Source: Metridium senile (Eukaryota; Cnidaria; Anthozoa; Actiniaria; Metridiidae). Taken from it: a stretch of 64,000 nt of DNA. The notes beneath the pieces were generated by a model. The model made no database searches, was not told the origin of the DNA, and was given only the letters and a program-made list of their open reading frames with translations. Of this stretch, positions 24,811 to 36,398 are shown piece after piece. Made by a program: the position numbers and the translations under genes. The stretch covers positions 654,501 to 718,500 of the forward strand of contig OX459100.1 of NCBI GenBank assembly GCA_949775045.1, given 5' to 3'. Numbering within the stretch: position 1 is the first letter of the stretch; each line of letters opens with the position of its first letter.

Positions 24811-27800
24811 AATGATGATGATGATGATGATAAGAATAACAACAACGAAGACCTTAACAAGATATTGGAGCATAACTTAGGTATGTGCCTATTGCTTATG
24901 TATTAGAACGTTTTCGTAAAAAACCACCGCTTTTAAAATGCAAATGAGAATATGTTTAATATAACATGCTAATGAGGTGTGCGTGCTATAAATGGTATAG
25001 TATATACAGAAGACTCCTTACACTGGGTGTTCGCAAACAAAAGAATGTTAAGTTATTATTATACAATATAGTCATATACTCTTGTTTCGTTTTAGAGTGA
25101 AGACATTAAACCCTTGAAACAAATTAAGTAATGATGTGTGTAAGAAGTAGGCAGGCAAACGGCAATGGAATTATGCAGAAAGGTGCTAATTGTGCATTGT
25201 CTAATCCGTCCATCTCATTGGTTAAAACATGAAAATCTGCCATAATTTCAAAACTAAGCGGATTTTTTAATATTTTATTTGATATCTAATTCCCTTTTCA
25301 TCTAAGATTTCCTGGGCCTTTATATACCAAAATTTCTATGTGGGGAACATATCGAATTGTAAACGTCTTTTTGCTATTGTTTTGAGTGCTTATGATTGGA
25401 CGAGATCTTTTAGTACAAAAGAAACTTTGTTCCAAAACAGAGTTTTTCCACATTTTATTTTCAAAATGTGTTACCTATAGGCCAATATACTTTCAGTCTG
25501 AAAACTGAGACATTCTTATGTGGGGAAGTTGCTATTGCCGCAGAACAATAGAGAGTTGCCTACTTCTTACACACATCATTACTTAAATAGTCAAGATGTA
25601 ATAGTCAAATTAATAGACACAAAAGAAAACAATGGAATTAGAGACTGCTAAGTTGTATTAGTCTAATATCTATTTCACAGGTTTAGGGCATTCACTCTAC
25701 TCCGACGAAGAATTAATGTCAGATATGCTAGTGAGTCTTTTAACTCTTCTTATACAGTGATTACCATTGTTTTTCCAATTGTTTCTAGGTGACGTCAAAG
25801 TATCAGTGTACCGTGGTGACATAACAGATGAGACAAGTGATGCAATAGTCAACCCAGCCAATGAAAACCTTAGTCATGGAGCTGGGGTTGCAAGAGCAAT
25901 CGTGGTTAAAGGTGGTCCATCCATTCAAGATGAAAGTACTCGAATAGTTGCTACTAAAGGGCCACTGAAACCAGGCTCGGCTGTCGTCACACCTTCAGGG
26001 AAACTGGGCTGTAAGATGGTTATCCATGCAGTAGGACCAATCTGGAAGCGCAAAGAACAAGAAGAAAGTGCAACGCTATTGAAAAAAGCGTGCCTTGCAA
26101 GCTTGCAACAAGCAGAAAAGTATAATTTCAAATCCATCTCTTTTCCGGCCATTAGTTCAGGTCTTTATGGTATGCCGAAATCATTATGTGCAAATATTAT
26201 GTTTGATGCTGTTGAAGAGTACAGAAAATCCAAAGCACTGTCACAAACTTTTAAAGTGACCGATGTTAGGTTTGTTAACAATGATGTCAAAACTGTCAAA
26301 GTATTTCAAAAAGAATTTAAAAGAAGGTATGGCGAAGGAAAAGTAACGACAATACAAGCAAATAAGGAAACAAAAAGCTCATTAACCAAATCAACCAGTC
26401 AAAAATCACGTCAATGCCGACCTGAGGTGAGGGGTACTAAACAATCTGACAATCCACTTACCTGGCGTACAGAAAACCAACCCATTGTAAAAGACCTATT
26501 AAAACCAAGGGCCAATGTTCAAGCTAAAATATTATCTGGTAACGGCACCTCAACCAAAATATCCAGGAAGACACCAATGCGTGAACAAGAAGAACGATAT
26601 CGACGACACGAACCAAGTCACTCCACACAATCATCTAACCTATATGACGATTTGAACCAATGGCGTTCTGGCAAAGATGACACCGTATTCCAGTCCAGGC
26701 AGCCAGGCAAAAAGCAACAATCATCTACTACATTAACTGGTTTTGATGAGTGGTTGTTCAACGGGGACACCACATCAATACAGTCAAGAAAAACAACAAA
26801 GGAACCACAATCATCTACTACATTCAATGGTTTGGACAATCACAAGTCAGGCAGAGATACCAGGGTATCTCATCAGCCCAGGCAGACAGGAAGTACAGTG
26901 AGCCATCTCTCATCGAGCACATCCTACAATGACAGCGATCATAGGCGAACCGATAACACATTAAGTTCATTTGCTAGTGGTGGTGCTCGACCAAAACACA
27001 CTGCCAGTCACAGTCAATATAATGATCAAAGCAAGCCATCCAAGAAAATACCTAAAGGTAACTAATTAGTCATTTCCTGGTCAAAGTATTGATGTCTTTA
27101 ATAATGTAATATGTCAATTAGTCATTTCCTGGTCAAAGTATTGATGTCTTTAATAATGTAATATGTCAACGTGTGTCTATGTGTAGTCTGCGTAAGCTAT
27201 AAGCCTATTTTTACTGGTCTCTTTTCTATTTTTTGTTCATAATCATTAATACATAATTTTTGTACATAATCAATACGTGTTGACTTGCTATAGTAAACAT
27301 TCTACATTTTATTTAAAGGGGATGACGTAAACCCTAGATCGTTATTATCATAATTGTTGTGTATATAACTCAGTTATGGCACATTGAGTAACAACATCTC
27401 TTCTAATCTACAGAAGATCAGATTGAAAAATGCCCCATATGCCTGGGAAGGATGCAACGCCCTAAGACATTGCCGAACTGTAAACATACATTCTGTAGAG
27501 AATGTCTTGACGAGGCTTTGAAGAAAGCTCCAAAGTGCCCTTTGTGTAGAGATCCGGTGACAAGCAACACAGGAAGCCCGCATTTTTCAGGTACGATGGC
27601 ACATCGTATAGAGTCATTCAGCCTACCAGGCTATGAGGACTGTCGTACTATATTGATACAGTACACACTGAGTGGTGGAATTCAAGGTCCTGGGCATCCC
27701 AATCCTGGTCAGCGGTATGATGGTACAAGTCGTGCTGCTTATCTTCCTGATAATAAGCAAGGTCACGTGGTGTTAAAATTGTTGAAAAGAGCCTTTGATC

Positions 27801-28453
27801 GTGGACTGGTGTTTACTGTTGGACGTTCCATGACGTCCGGCTATGATAATCAGATAGTATGGGCCGATATTCCTCATAAGACATGTATAAATGGAGGACC
27901 TTTGAAGTAAGTTTACAAACGACAATAGTGTTTCTTTCTCTTGTATCTTAATTACTCACAACCATAACTTAATCGATTTCTCCTGTTTCATCTTTCTTCT
28001 CTTCCTCCTGCTTCTCCGCTTTTACCTCCTGTACATCCTGCTCCTCCTCTTCCTCCTGCTCCTCCTCTTCCTCCTGCTCCTCCTCTTCCTACTGCTCCTC
28101 TTTCTACTGGTCCTCTTCCTACTGGTCCTCTTCATCCCCCTTCTCTTCACCCTCCTGAAATTGTCTCCCTAATTCGCATATCCAGGAAGTGCATTACAAA
28201 TAAGCGATGTTATTTGAGCTATTTAAAATCAATCAATTTTAACAACAAAAGTCAAAGTGTACATTCAGCATATTTATTATTACATGGTTCTACTTACAAT
28301 AATAGAAACCCTTAATGCTATTTTTCTCGTTGCTGCATTGTGACATTTCTTAATAGAATTGTGTTCTCTTTTTGCAGTTATGGCTACCCAGATCCTATGT
28401 ATTTGAACGATGTCCAACAGACAGTGCAAGCAATGCTGCGATCCTCCAATTAA
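22160..28453 (+). CDS. Gene 2: RRM/KH-macrodomain-RING-Deltex E3 ligase-like protein
   Basis: Six exons join in phase: 22160-22358, 23204-23301, 23884-24880, 25789-27057, 27414-27906 and 28378-28453, about 1043 residues. Exons 1-2 are RRM-like ([20 protein letters not shown] ... [18 protein letters not shown]). Exon 3 has KH-like segments ([19 protein letters not shown]) and ends in an acidic stretch with an Asp run. Exon 4 carries a whole macrodomain ([45 protein letters not shown]) and a Ser/Thr-rich linker. Exon 5 is a RING-HC (CPIC ... CKHTFCREC ... CPLC) followed by most of the DTC ([40 protein letters not shown]); exon 6 gives [16 protein letters not shown]. Macrodomains of this type bind ADP-ribose, and RING-DTC modules ubiquitinate. 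The usual VNAAN is VNPAN here. It is head-to-head with gene 1 and tail-to-tail with the kinase exons. Exon 1 uses a non-canonical-looking donor (AAT|GTACGG), chosen because it alone keeps phase. Confidence 0.92.
22592..22661. repeat. Hairpin element (copy A) in intron 1 of gene 2
   Basis: taccctgc/gcagaggttcctttctct and its inverse form a stem of about 30 bp with a short loop, and tctagct lies on both sides, so this is probably a tiny TIR element. Copy B is at 41928-42006. Confidence 0.75.
22975..23130. repeat. (GTCT)n microsatellite
   Basis: Run of gtctgtct with small interruptions just upstream of exon 2 of gene 2. It is longer in the duplicate (42360-42605), a clear length difference between units. 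Confidence 0.93.
23515..23692. repeat. TTATTATTACTCCTCC tandem repeat
   Basis: Imperfect 30-bp-scale repeat of ttattatcatttttattattattactcctcc in intron 2 of gene 2, with a counterpart at 42998-43128 in gene 4. Confidence 0.9.
25126..25584. mobile_element. MITE in intron 3 of gene 2 (absent from gene 4)
   Basis: Terminal inverted repeats aagtaatgatgtgtgtaaga and its inverse enclose about 459 bp. Gene 4 reads straight through (aaattaaatagtcaag at about 44546-44561), giving an empty site. The insertion therefore happened after the unit duplicated, or was lost cleanly. Confidence 0.88.
27985..28150. repeat. 15-bp CTCCTCTTCCTCCTG minisatellite
   Basis: Pyrimidine-rich tandem repeat in the last intron of gene 2. 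The copy in gene 4 (47320-47520) has more units. The K/R-rich open frame on the opposite strand of the gene 4 copy is an artefact. Confidence 0.9.
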
Positions 28454-29710
28454 TAATGCAATTAATTATTGTACAATTATTGTAATTCATAGTATTTCGT
28501 TTACTCAATGTATGCTTTAATTTTTGTGTACAGCGCGTGACAATAAGTTTGATCACGCGCGCGCCGTTTTGAATTTTATGTTGTTTTGTGCGTTTTGCCG
28601 TTATAAACAACCTTTTTCACCTCCCCTTAAGATGCATAGATGACCCGAAGCCTGGGAATTACTGTCTTCTAAAAATATCAGACATTTAAGTAACGAAATA
28701 CTATGAATTATAATGAAGACAATGTACAACCAATGACAATTGTTTTATTTGCACCATTATGTTCACAAATTATTACATATTATTTATCCTTATATAATAA
28801 TAAGGTGCGAGTCAACTGAGTTAACTAGAAAGATATACAAAGCCAGTTGGCCCAGTATTAATATTAAGAATCAATTGATACAAAACAATTCAATCCAATT
28901 CAATTTTTCGTCATTTATGTTATTATAAGATGATTATTAATAATTATCATATATCAGTAAACATGTGAATAAAATGGAATGTCATGATATAAAATCAATG
29001 TATAAATCTACGTACAGCATCTACCAGTGCATAAAATAGAACGTTTAACTCTAAATCCAGATAATGCAATGCCCATTTTAAACAATGGTGAACCTGCCAA
29101 ACCTGTTAAACCTGATGCCAAGTGCTGATAAAAATACCAACTTATTATGGCTGTCACAGTCTGAGGCTGGATTTGAAAAAAGATCAAAAATTTGTCATTC
29201 ACACTGGATGACCCTACACAACATTTACTGTCTCTTCGTTTTTTGATACGGAAAATGACTTCTACTCGTGTTGTCAAAACGTCGCAGACTACCACCACTG
29301 CACAGTATTTTCTAAAGTCTACATATACCCGGATGATCACAATTCATCTATATCTAATATGATATACGATACCTTATCTATAATTCGATCATTTTCAAAA
29401 ACAAAACAAAAACAAAAAAAGACGCACCTTTGCCTTGCTATATCAACAATATGGTGCAAAAATTATCTAGCTAAATGTGCACTTGCACTTTTGGTTAAAA
29501 GTACCAAGTTTGGCACACTTATAGTATTCGATAAGCTGATCAATAAAGGCTATGGGCCCAGCCCAGTATCACCCAGGGGGGTGTCACGTAGGGCAAATGT
29601 ACCTAAAAAATTATAAAACACATGCAATTGTACCCAAACAATTCCAAATATGCAAAACGTATAGTTATAAATGCTCCTAAAATTAGGTGTTGATTTGAGT
29701 TCGCGATGTG
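28454..29710. other. Intergenic region between convergent genes 2 and kinase exons
   Basis: Holds the 3' UTR of gene 2 and the 3' flank of the kinase gene. It aligns with 48591-50545 in the second unit except for two insertions there. I see no further gene. Confidence 0.6.
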
Positions 29711-32700
29711 TCATTGACAGACCATTCCTCTAGCTTGCTCAAGGATGTCAATTATTTCTTCCATACTTGGACGATCCTCAGGTTTCTGTTGGATGCACCT
29801 ACTTATCAATGTCTTGTGACATTGATTGGTTATCATAGCAACTTGCTCGTTTCTTCGCGTAGCATCAGGTTCTTCAGGAATATTCATTTCAAACAAGAGA
29901 ACTCCAAAGCTGTACACATCAATCTAAAAAAAACAAGATTTTTGAGATAGTTCCGAATACTTTGGAATTTTTCAATGATTTTTTTATAAATCCTGTCATT
30001 TATAGATAATTGTAGCCACAGGTAGCCCAAGCTAACTATGTGTGGCGTTCTATGGGAGAATATACGGTGATGTTATGAATTTTACACTTTTATGTATTTT
30101 CTATACTACTCGGTCACAACTGCTCCAAATGGCTTGAAACTCCACAGGGAGTCAAAGTAAAACACAAGAAACAACTAAGAACGTTTATTTTTATTATTTA
30201 TTCAAATTTTATATATTTTCAAAATCGCCGTATATTTAGGTCTTATTAACCGAGCGCGAGGTCTGTACGGGAGAATCTTGACTGAGGTCGGAAAGTACAG
30301 ACCGAGCGCAGCGAGGTCTGTACCCGACCAAAGTCAAGATTCTCCCGTACAGACAGAGCAAGCTCGGTTAATAAGGGTTTTATTATATGACCACAATTAT
30401 TTTCGATGAAAAAGTAATAATTTTTTTGATATTTTACGACGCGCGTACGTTGCTTTCGAATGGCTTCCCAGTAGTTTTACTGAAAAAGAGCGGGTTTTCA
30501 AAAACCGGTTTTCATTCAGCATGTGACGTCTACTTCAACAAACTTACAGTAGTTTTAAGGCAAAAATATTAAAATTACTGCAGCTTTCTTCATCATTCCA
30601 AATCAAAGATCGTTTAAAGACAAAGGCTTTTGTTTATACCTCTACATCAAAGAAAGTCAAGAAACAAAAAACAAGTTTTACTTGAGGATTTTAGCTGATT
30701 TTAGCCGACAAGTGAACCACGATGGATGTTGAAACGAGTTGAAATTCGTCGGTCTTGTGGACGTTTGCATCGAGAAAAAAAGCCTATACGAAAGCTTTTT
30801 TTCGATAAATATTAATAAGAACTTTAAGCGAAATCACCGTCAACTGTTGAAGGAATTAATTTGTCTGTGTCGTACTTTATGAAGAAGATGAAGCATGATG
30901 ATCGCTGAGAGAACTTTGAATCGAGAAAAACGGCCTTTTATGCTTTTACCTTTTTATGCAGAGAAAGAAAGACAAGAGCACTTCCTGACTTCAAAAATGT
31001 TGCTGACTTTGTAGACAAACTTATCGTGAATTTTACAGCTTTTTAAAAGTAACTGAAAAGCAACGATATTTCTCAACAAAAGATAGCTTAACTCACCGCC
31101 GTGTTGTTTATAAGGAAAGATAAAAACTAAAAGTATGCTTTTCAACTATTATTGAGGTATGTGAACGAGCTTTATATTCTTTAGAGAATTAAAATAAAAT
31201 CCTTTTGTGTATTCTCTCGTGAGTTTTTGCAATTTGATTTGGTTTTCTCAACTTTTGCTTGTTAAAATGTATGTAAAAACAACCAATGCTCGCCACCTAT
31301 ATAGCCTTTGATTTTCTCTCTCAGTGCATGGGTTTTTGTTTATTTTAATGCATTCTGTCAATGTTTTGGTCAATTCAGGATCGTACAAACGTTTCTCCTG
31401 CTATTTTTGTTTGATAAATTACCGTAATAAACAATAACCTAAGAAGATTTTTCAAATTTTTCATATTAATATCACTTTCGGACCGGTCTACCTAGGAAAA
31501 TCTAGACCGGAGCGAAATCGAATTCAACCAATCAGATTGCTCAATTTACTAGTGTCCAGACTCCAAGATACACGGTCATATAATAATCTCCTATATAGAA
31601 CGCTTATAAGTCCACAGACAGTTAGCTTGGGCTACCTGTGTTGTAACGTAAGTCAAAAATTACCGTGCAATGGGGATCACCTTATTGCTTATAGAGTTAT
31701 AAGATATAGTAAAAGTAGGTATTTGCAATAATTTGCGGTGATTTTGCTCAAAAGTACATACTCAAAGCAGTCTAGAGGATGGAAACGTATTCTGCTAGGA
31801 AAAGTATTAGACTATATCAAATGATAGATCTAAGGTTTATCTAACATTTCCTGTCATAAAAATCATTGAATTATTGCAAAGTATGGGTAAAAGTGAATTC
31901 TAGAAACAAAATCATACGCCAATTACGCACTCCTACATCTGTATAGAGCTGTAACATTTGTAAAATTTCAGAAAATCCAATCGTGCAATGAATATTTTAT
32001 TTTTATTCTAAATCATCAGTATAATAAATGCAGCCATTAAAAGAAAAGAAAATGGGAATCACCGTGCTAGTTAAAGCGCTATAAGCGAAAGACGTCGTTA
32101 AAATTCAAAAATTATATTGTTTGGTCGAGTGGGACTGGGCACCAGTCGCTTTCAAGACTCCCTTTATCATTATTTAGTTTGTTTGCAGCTTAAAAGCTGA
32201 GAAAAGACATCATTTGGCTTTGATTTGCTTCCTCGCCCATGGCACTTCTGACATTTTTCTTGAACAAGATGTGCGCGAGCATGATACGCGGAAGCAAGTA
32301 TCTGGAACTACCTTTTAAAGCACACTTTACACTCGCACCCGATTACATGCGTTCCATGTTCACATATCGTGACAGTACAACTTCATATTCGCTGAGAGAC
32401 ACCGAGGGTAAACTAGCTATTCCAAAAGCCTCGCACCAACTATCTCAAAAACAGCTTTTGGCTTTACGGCAAGCAAACACTCTAAATAGTTTTAAAAGGG
32501 GCTGCAGTGAGGTTTTGTGATATATTTTAGATTTTAGATATAAGCACGGCTCTCATGCAAAGCAGGAGTTATATACATGTATATATTCATTAGTCTTTTG
32601 TACATATAAGTAGATATAAATAGATTCCATATTTTTTTTGTAATTATAATTTTGTAATCTGATTAGAGACACCGTGGATAAATAAAGGCATATTATATCA

Positions 32701-34312
32701 TTGTTAGCATATGTGGTATGGTGTGTAATGTGGTGTGGTATAGCTTGATATGGTGTGGTAAAAGGTAGTGTAGTGTGGTATAATGTTGTAAAGTGTAGTG
32801 AAGTGTGGTGTGGTATCGGTGGTGCAGGCCCGTAGCGGATGGGGAGGGGGGATGGTGGCAGAGATTTGCCACTAACCTTTTAGTGGCAATATTTTTGGTG
32901 GTACGATAGAGATTTTTAAAGTTGGGCCCCTCCAGATTTCTTTACCTTGCTACGGGCCTGTGGTGTGATGTGGTATAGTGTAGTGTAGTGCGATATATTG
33001 TGGTGTTCTATATAGTGTAGTGTGGTATAATATGTAGTGTGGTATAGTGTATTGAAGTGTGGTATAGTGTGGTGTGGTGTGTCACATACCTTGGGTGTTT
33101 GTAGTACAAAATTCACTGCTTCAGGGGCAGAGTACATAGGGGCTCCAGGGCACAAGGTCACACATTGTTGAATGAAGTTAGTAGAACCGTAATCGGACAA
33201 TTTGGCTCTCCATGAATCATTCTGTCTAGTTAGTAACACGTTTCCGCTACTAATGTCGCGATGAATGATTGGATCAGGACGGTTAAGATGCAAGTAGTTT
33301 AATGCTCTAGCTACATCAAGTGCAATAGTGAACACTTCTCCAGGCTGTAGTAATATCCTGTGGTGTAAAAGAGCTCTTAAACTGGTATCCATTAACTCCG
33401 TTACAAATAATGGACTTGAAGGGTCTTCAGCGGTAGCACCAATGAACTGAAGAAGACATGGATGACGGCATCTTGATGCCATGTTCATTTCTCTCTCAAA
33501 ACGGCGTCTATTTCGTGGTGAGAGAACGAGCTGATGGATTCTTTTGACAGCAACTGTTGTTCCACGAAACTTTCCTTCAATCACTTCTCCCCATGACCCT
33601 CTACCGATTATTTTATCAGACAGAAATATCTCTTCTCTGTTCAAGACCCAATCCCGTGCTTCGCTAACAAGTTGGTTGCATCTTTCTTCCTGTTCGTTGG
33701 CTCGTTCCTGCATTCTCTGGATTTGAGTCTCTGCTTCTGCTCTCTGTCTTTCCACTCGCTGCAAAGTCTGTCGTTCAGTGGCCACTTGCCTCTCTGCTTC
33801 TGCTCTCTGTCTTTCCACTTGCTGCAAAGTCTGTCGTACAGTGGCCATTTGCCTCTCTGCTTCTGCTCTCTGTCTTTCCACTTGCTGCAAAGTCTGTCGT
33901 TCAGTGGCCACTTGCCTCTCTGCTTCTGCTCTCTGTCTTTCCACTTGCTGCAAAGTCTGTCGTTCAGTGGCCATTTGCCTCTCTGCTTCTGCTCTCTGTC
34001 TTTCCACTTGCTGCAACGTCTGTCGTTCAGTGGCCACTTGCTTCTCTGCTTCTGCTCTCTGTCTTTCCACTTGCTGCAAAGTCTGTTTTTCAGTGGCCAC
34101 TTTCCTCTCTGCTTCTTGTCTGGCATGTTGTTCATGCATATGTCCAGTTTGGACTCCATAAGCAGTTCCACAGGTAGGACACTTTTTGTTGTGCTTAAAT
34201 GCTTCGTCAATGCAAGATCTACAGAACTGATGCTTACACGTTGGCAAGTTGATTGGATCAGAGAATCGGCCAAAGCAAATAAAACAGACATATTCTTCTT
34301 CCTTACCCTTAT
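29711..34312 (-). CDS. Kinase unit K1: RING-coiled coil-TKL-type protein kinase (3' part of gene 3 or a separate gene)
   Basis: Two exons join in phase: 33090-34312 and 29711-29923, about 478 residues. The first begins at an acceptor (ttgcacag) without a convincing ATG, so it is an internal exon. It encodes a RING-HC (CFIC ... CKHQFCRSC ... CPTC), six copies of a 21-residue repeat (QTLQQVERQRAEAERQVATE) forming a coiled coil, and a kinase N-lobe and catalytic loop: GRGSWGEV, VAVKRI, HRDISSGNVLL, SDYGS in place of DFG, and a SAPEA motif. The second exon completes the C-lobe (DVYSFGVLLFEM ... EDRPSMEEI) and stops at 29711. Key catalytic residues are present, so activity is likely. By comparison with gene 5 this was probably the 3' part of gene 3, but the visible junction does not join in phase. 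The 3.2-kb intron holds a transposon, a LINE remnant and a TGTGGTATAG satellite. Confidence 0.85.
30237..31586. mobile_element. 1.35-kb insertion with inverted repeats, unit A only
   Basis: The second unit reads gccgtatattctcctatata (about 51053-51072); here 1.35 kb is inserted at the same point. The insert opens with a strong hairpin (cttattaaccgagc ... gctcggttaataag, 30242-30377). It then has ttattatatgacc (from about 30380) and its inverse ggtcatataataat near the right end. No transposase frame is visible. It lies in the intron of the kinase unit. Confidence 0.82.
32220..32690 (+). mobile_element. LINE C-terminal relic (copy A)
   Basis: The 93-residue open frame at 32239-32520 contains LAPDYMRSMFTYRDSTTSYS, LRDTEGKLAIPKAS and LRQANTLNSFKRG. 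This matches the usual LINE tail (SYSLRD ... KLA.P ... LR.A.SLN.FK) with an internal deletion that removed the SFSYSGA..WN block. A 3' UTR-like stretch with aataaa follows (about 32681). It is not an independent gene. It is duplicated at 51697-52170. Confidence 0.7.
32695..33088. repeat. TGTGGTATAG-type minisatellite
   Basis: Degenerate tgtggtatagtgtagtg repeats, interrupted by a non-repetitive G-rich segment (32825-32945), right next to the donor of the kinase exon. The duplicate is at 52195-52566. The H/Y/T-rich tail after QTPK in the open frame here is intron read-through. Confidence 0.85.
33720..34110 (-). repeat. Coding 63-bp repeat, six copies (coiled coil of K1)
   Basis: In-frame 63-bp tandem units, each encoding one 21-residue coiled-coil repeat. 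Gene 5 has 13 units at the same place. Confidence 0.92.
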
Positions 34313-34398
34313 CTGTGCAAATATAAGAACACAATAATTAATAATTAATAACAAAATTATCTAATAATATTGCCATTTTACAGCGCGACGCGCAAACG

Positions 34399-34571
34399 TA
34401 TGACCACTTATAATATATTCGCATACTTCTATGCACGGACTTTATGCTGCCAAAACAAGTTTTACACGCCTTATTTGGTAAAATCAGACAACTTCACATC
34501 AAATTAATGTGTCTGTTTAAAGTACAAACTCCCGTGCATAGAAGTATGCGAATACATTAAATGTGGTCATA
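34399..34571. mobile_element. Tc1/mariner-like MITE at the gene 3 / K1 junction
   Basis: About 40-bp terminal inverted repeats (tatgaccac ... attcgcatacttctatgcac and inverse) enclose 173 bp, consistent with a TA target. It ends exactly where the charged region of gene 3 stops (ATGAAG|TATGACC), and the gene 3 frame terminates inside it at 34557. Confidence 0.85.
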
Positions 34572-34572
34572 C

Positions 34573-34835
34573 TTCATGTCTTTGTCACTTTGCTGCTGTT
34601 TGTTCTTCTCCTCGTCTTGCTTCTTACTGTCTTTGTCACTTTGCTGCTGTGTGTTCTTGTCTTCGTTTTGTTTCTTACTGTCTTTATCACTTTGCGGCAG
34701 TGTGTTCTTCTCCTCGTCTTGTTTCGTACTGTCTTCATCACTTTGCTGCTGTGTGTTCTTCTCCTCGTCTTGTTTCTTACTGTCTTTATCACTTTGCTGC
34801 TGTGTGTTCTTCTCCTGGTTTTGTTCCTTGTTGTC
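34573..34835 (-). repeat. Coding 51-bp repeat, five copies (gene 3)
   Basis: The same 17-residue unit as in gene 1 (KNTQQQSDKDSKKQDEE), five degenerate copies, ending abruptly at the MITE. Confidence 0.9.
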
Positions 34836-36177
34836 ATCAGATACTGTCTCCATTTCTTCCTTTCTTTGTTTTGGAGGTTTCTCTGAAGAATCTTTCTCAA
34901 TTTTCCGCTTAATACACTTACTTTTTTGAACACCATCTTGCAAGGCTGGAGACTTCTCATCAGCACCATCATCTTTGCAACCAGCCGCATGACTGAGTCC
35001 TTCCTTGGTGACTTGTAGTCCTGGTGGAGAAGCATTGGATTGTGGTAAGTTCAGGTTTTCCTTCGACTGCTTCTCATCTGTAGGTTCTCCATCTTGCTGC
35101 TGTCCTGTTGAACTAGTAGTAGTCTTGCTTTCTTCAGAGTGTGATTTCACGTGCTCTGATCCTGGTTCACTAGTTTCTTGATGGTCATCGAACTGTTTGT
35201 CTAATGGCACATTTACTCTCTTTGCTAATTTTATTCCAATATCATTGTTTCCATTGGTACCTTTTGGTCTATTATTCATCGAACTGTTATCTTTAACGAT
35301 GTTATCGCTGCCGTCTTTAGAACCACTCGTTTTGTCATTAGTATTTTCTTGTGGTGTTACTTCTGTTTGTAGTTTTTTGGTTTGATGGTCATTATCAACA
35401 TTGCCACTTTGTATCGATTTTCCCTCTTCGTCTTTTTCGTTCTTATTGTCTGGAGATCCACTTTTAGCAGTTTTATTGACATCTTTCATGTCTTTCTGGG
35501 TGGTTTTCCCGTCTTTCTTTGTCTTTTCACCATTACTTCCATGATCCTTTTCTTTCGTCATCTTATCTTCCGTGTTCTCCTTTATCTTAGATATCTTATC
35601 TTTATTTTCTTTGGATACTTTGTCGCCCTTCTTGTTCTTAGGTTTATTTTCTGTACCTTTGCCTGTCTTGACATCTTGATTTTTGTTTTTTGTTTCATCT
35701 TTCCGGTTTTGATAGCCTTTCTGGAAAGAATCAAGTTCTACCTCTGATGTTTTCTGAAAATCGTTTTGTCGTTTGATCGCAGCCATTGCAGCATACGCTT
35801 TTGGTGGCTCAGTCTTTTCACTGGATATGGCATTGGACGGAATACCATCATCTCTAGTTACTGTCTTCTGCTCATCATTAGCTTTCTTTGTCGACTCGTC
35901 TTTGTTGTTATTTCCAGTGCCTTTTGTACCCTTAACCAAGTATCGTTTATGGAATTCCTTTCTAAACACTTCATTAGTTGGAATATCGATGTTGACAAAA
36001 CGAATGTCCTTTAGTTGGTTATTAGAGGTAACTTCACAGCTAAACGCCTCTGCTGCACCAAACAACATCTCAGCACATACGTCCCTTGGTACTCCATATA
36101 TTCCTGAGCTTATCGCAGGGAGTGCGATGGACCTGAAATTTGATATAGAGTAGTAAAATTCATGCGTTGAAAAATTT

Positions 36178-36324
36178 AAGGCGTTTATTTGGCTTTTTGG
36201 AGAATTTAGGATCTTGGTCTTTCTGTGTTACTTTTTTGACCGCGCGAAATATTCGCCCGTTCAACAGGGAGGCCCAAAACCCGATTTTTCACCAAAACCC
36301 GAAAGAACGCCTGTTTTGCAGGCT
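36178..36324. mobile_element. Short TIR element, family 'cagcctgca' (copy 2 of 3)
   Basis: Same element as at 13453-13587, with one end eroded (aaggcgtttatttgg at the left; aacgcctgttttgcaggct at the right). Located in the intron next to the last gene 3 exon. Confidence 0.7.
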
Positions 36325-36398
36325 AAGGATATAAGTTCACTGAAAGTGCAGCTCTCTGGTTTACAAATACTAAAATATATAATACATACTATATGAAC

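Noticed and set aside
25681..25730. Possible 50-nt mini-exon in gene 2 ([17 protein letters not shown])
   Set aside because: It has AG and GT borders, but using it breaks the phase into the macrodomain exon, and its acceptor is deleted in gene 4. Direct joining of 24880 to 25789 keeps frame.
32239..32520. Duplicated 93-residue open frame as a novel small gene
   Set aside because: Its sequence fits a deleted LINE C-terminus, and the second copy (51716-51970) ends in a different frame after a 4-bp change.
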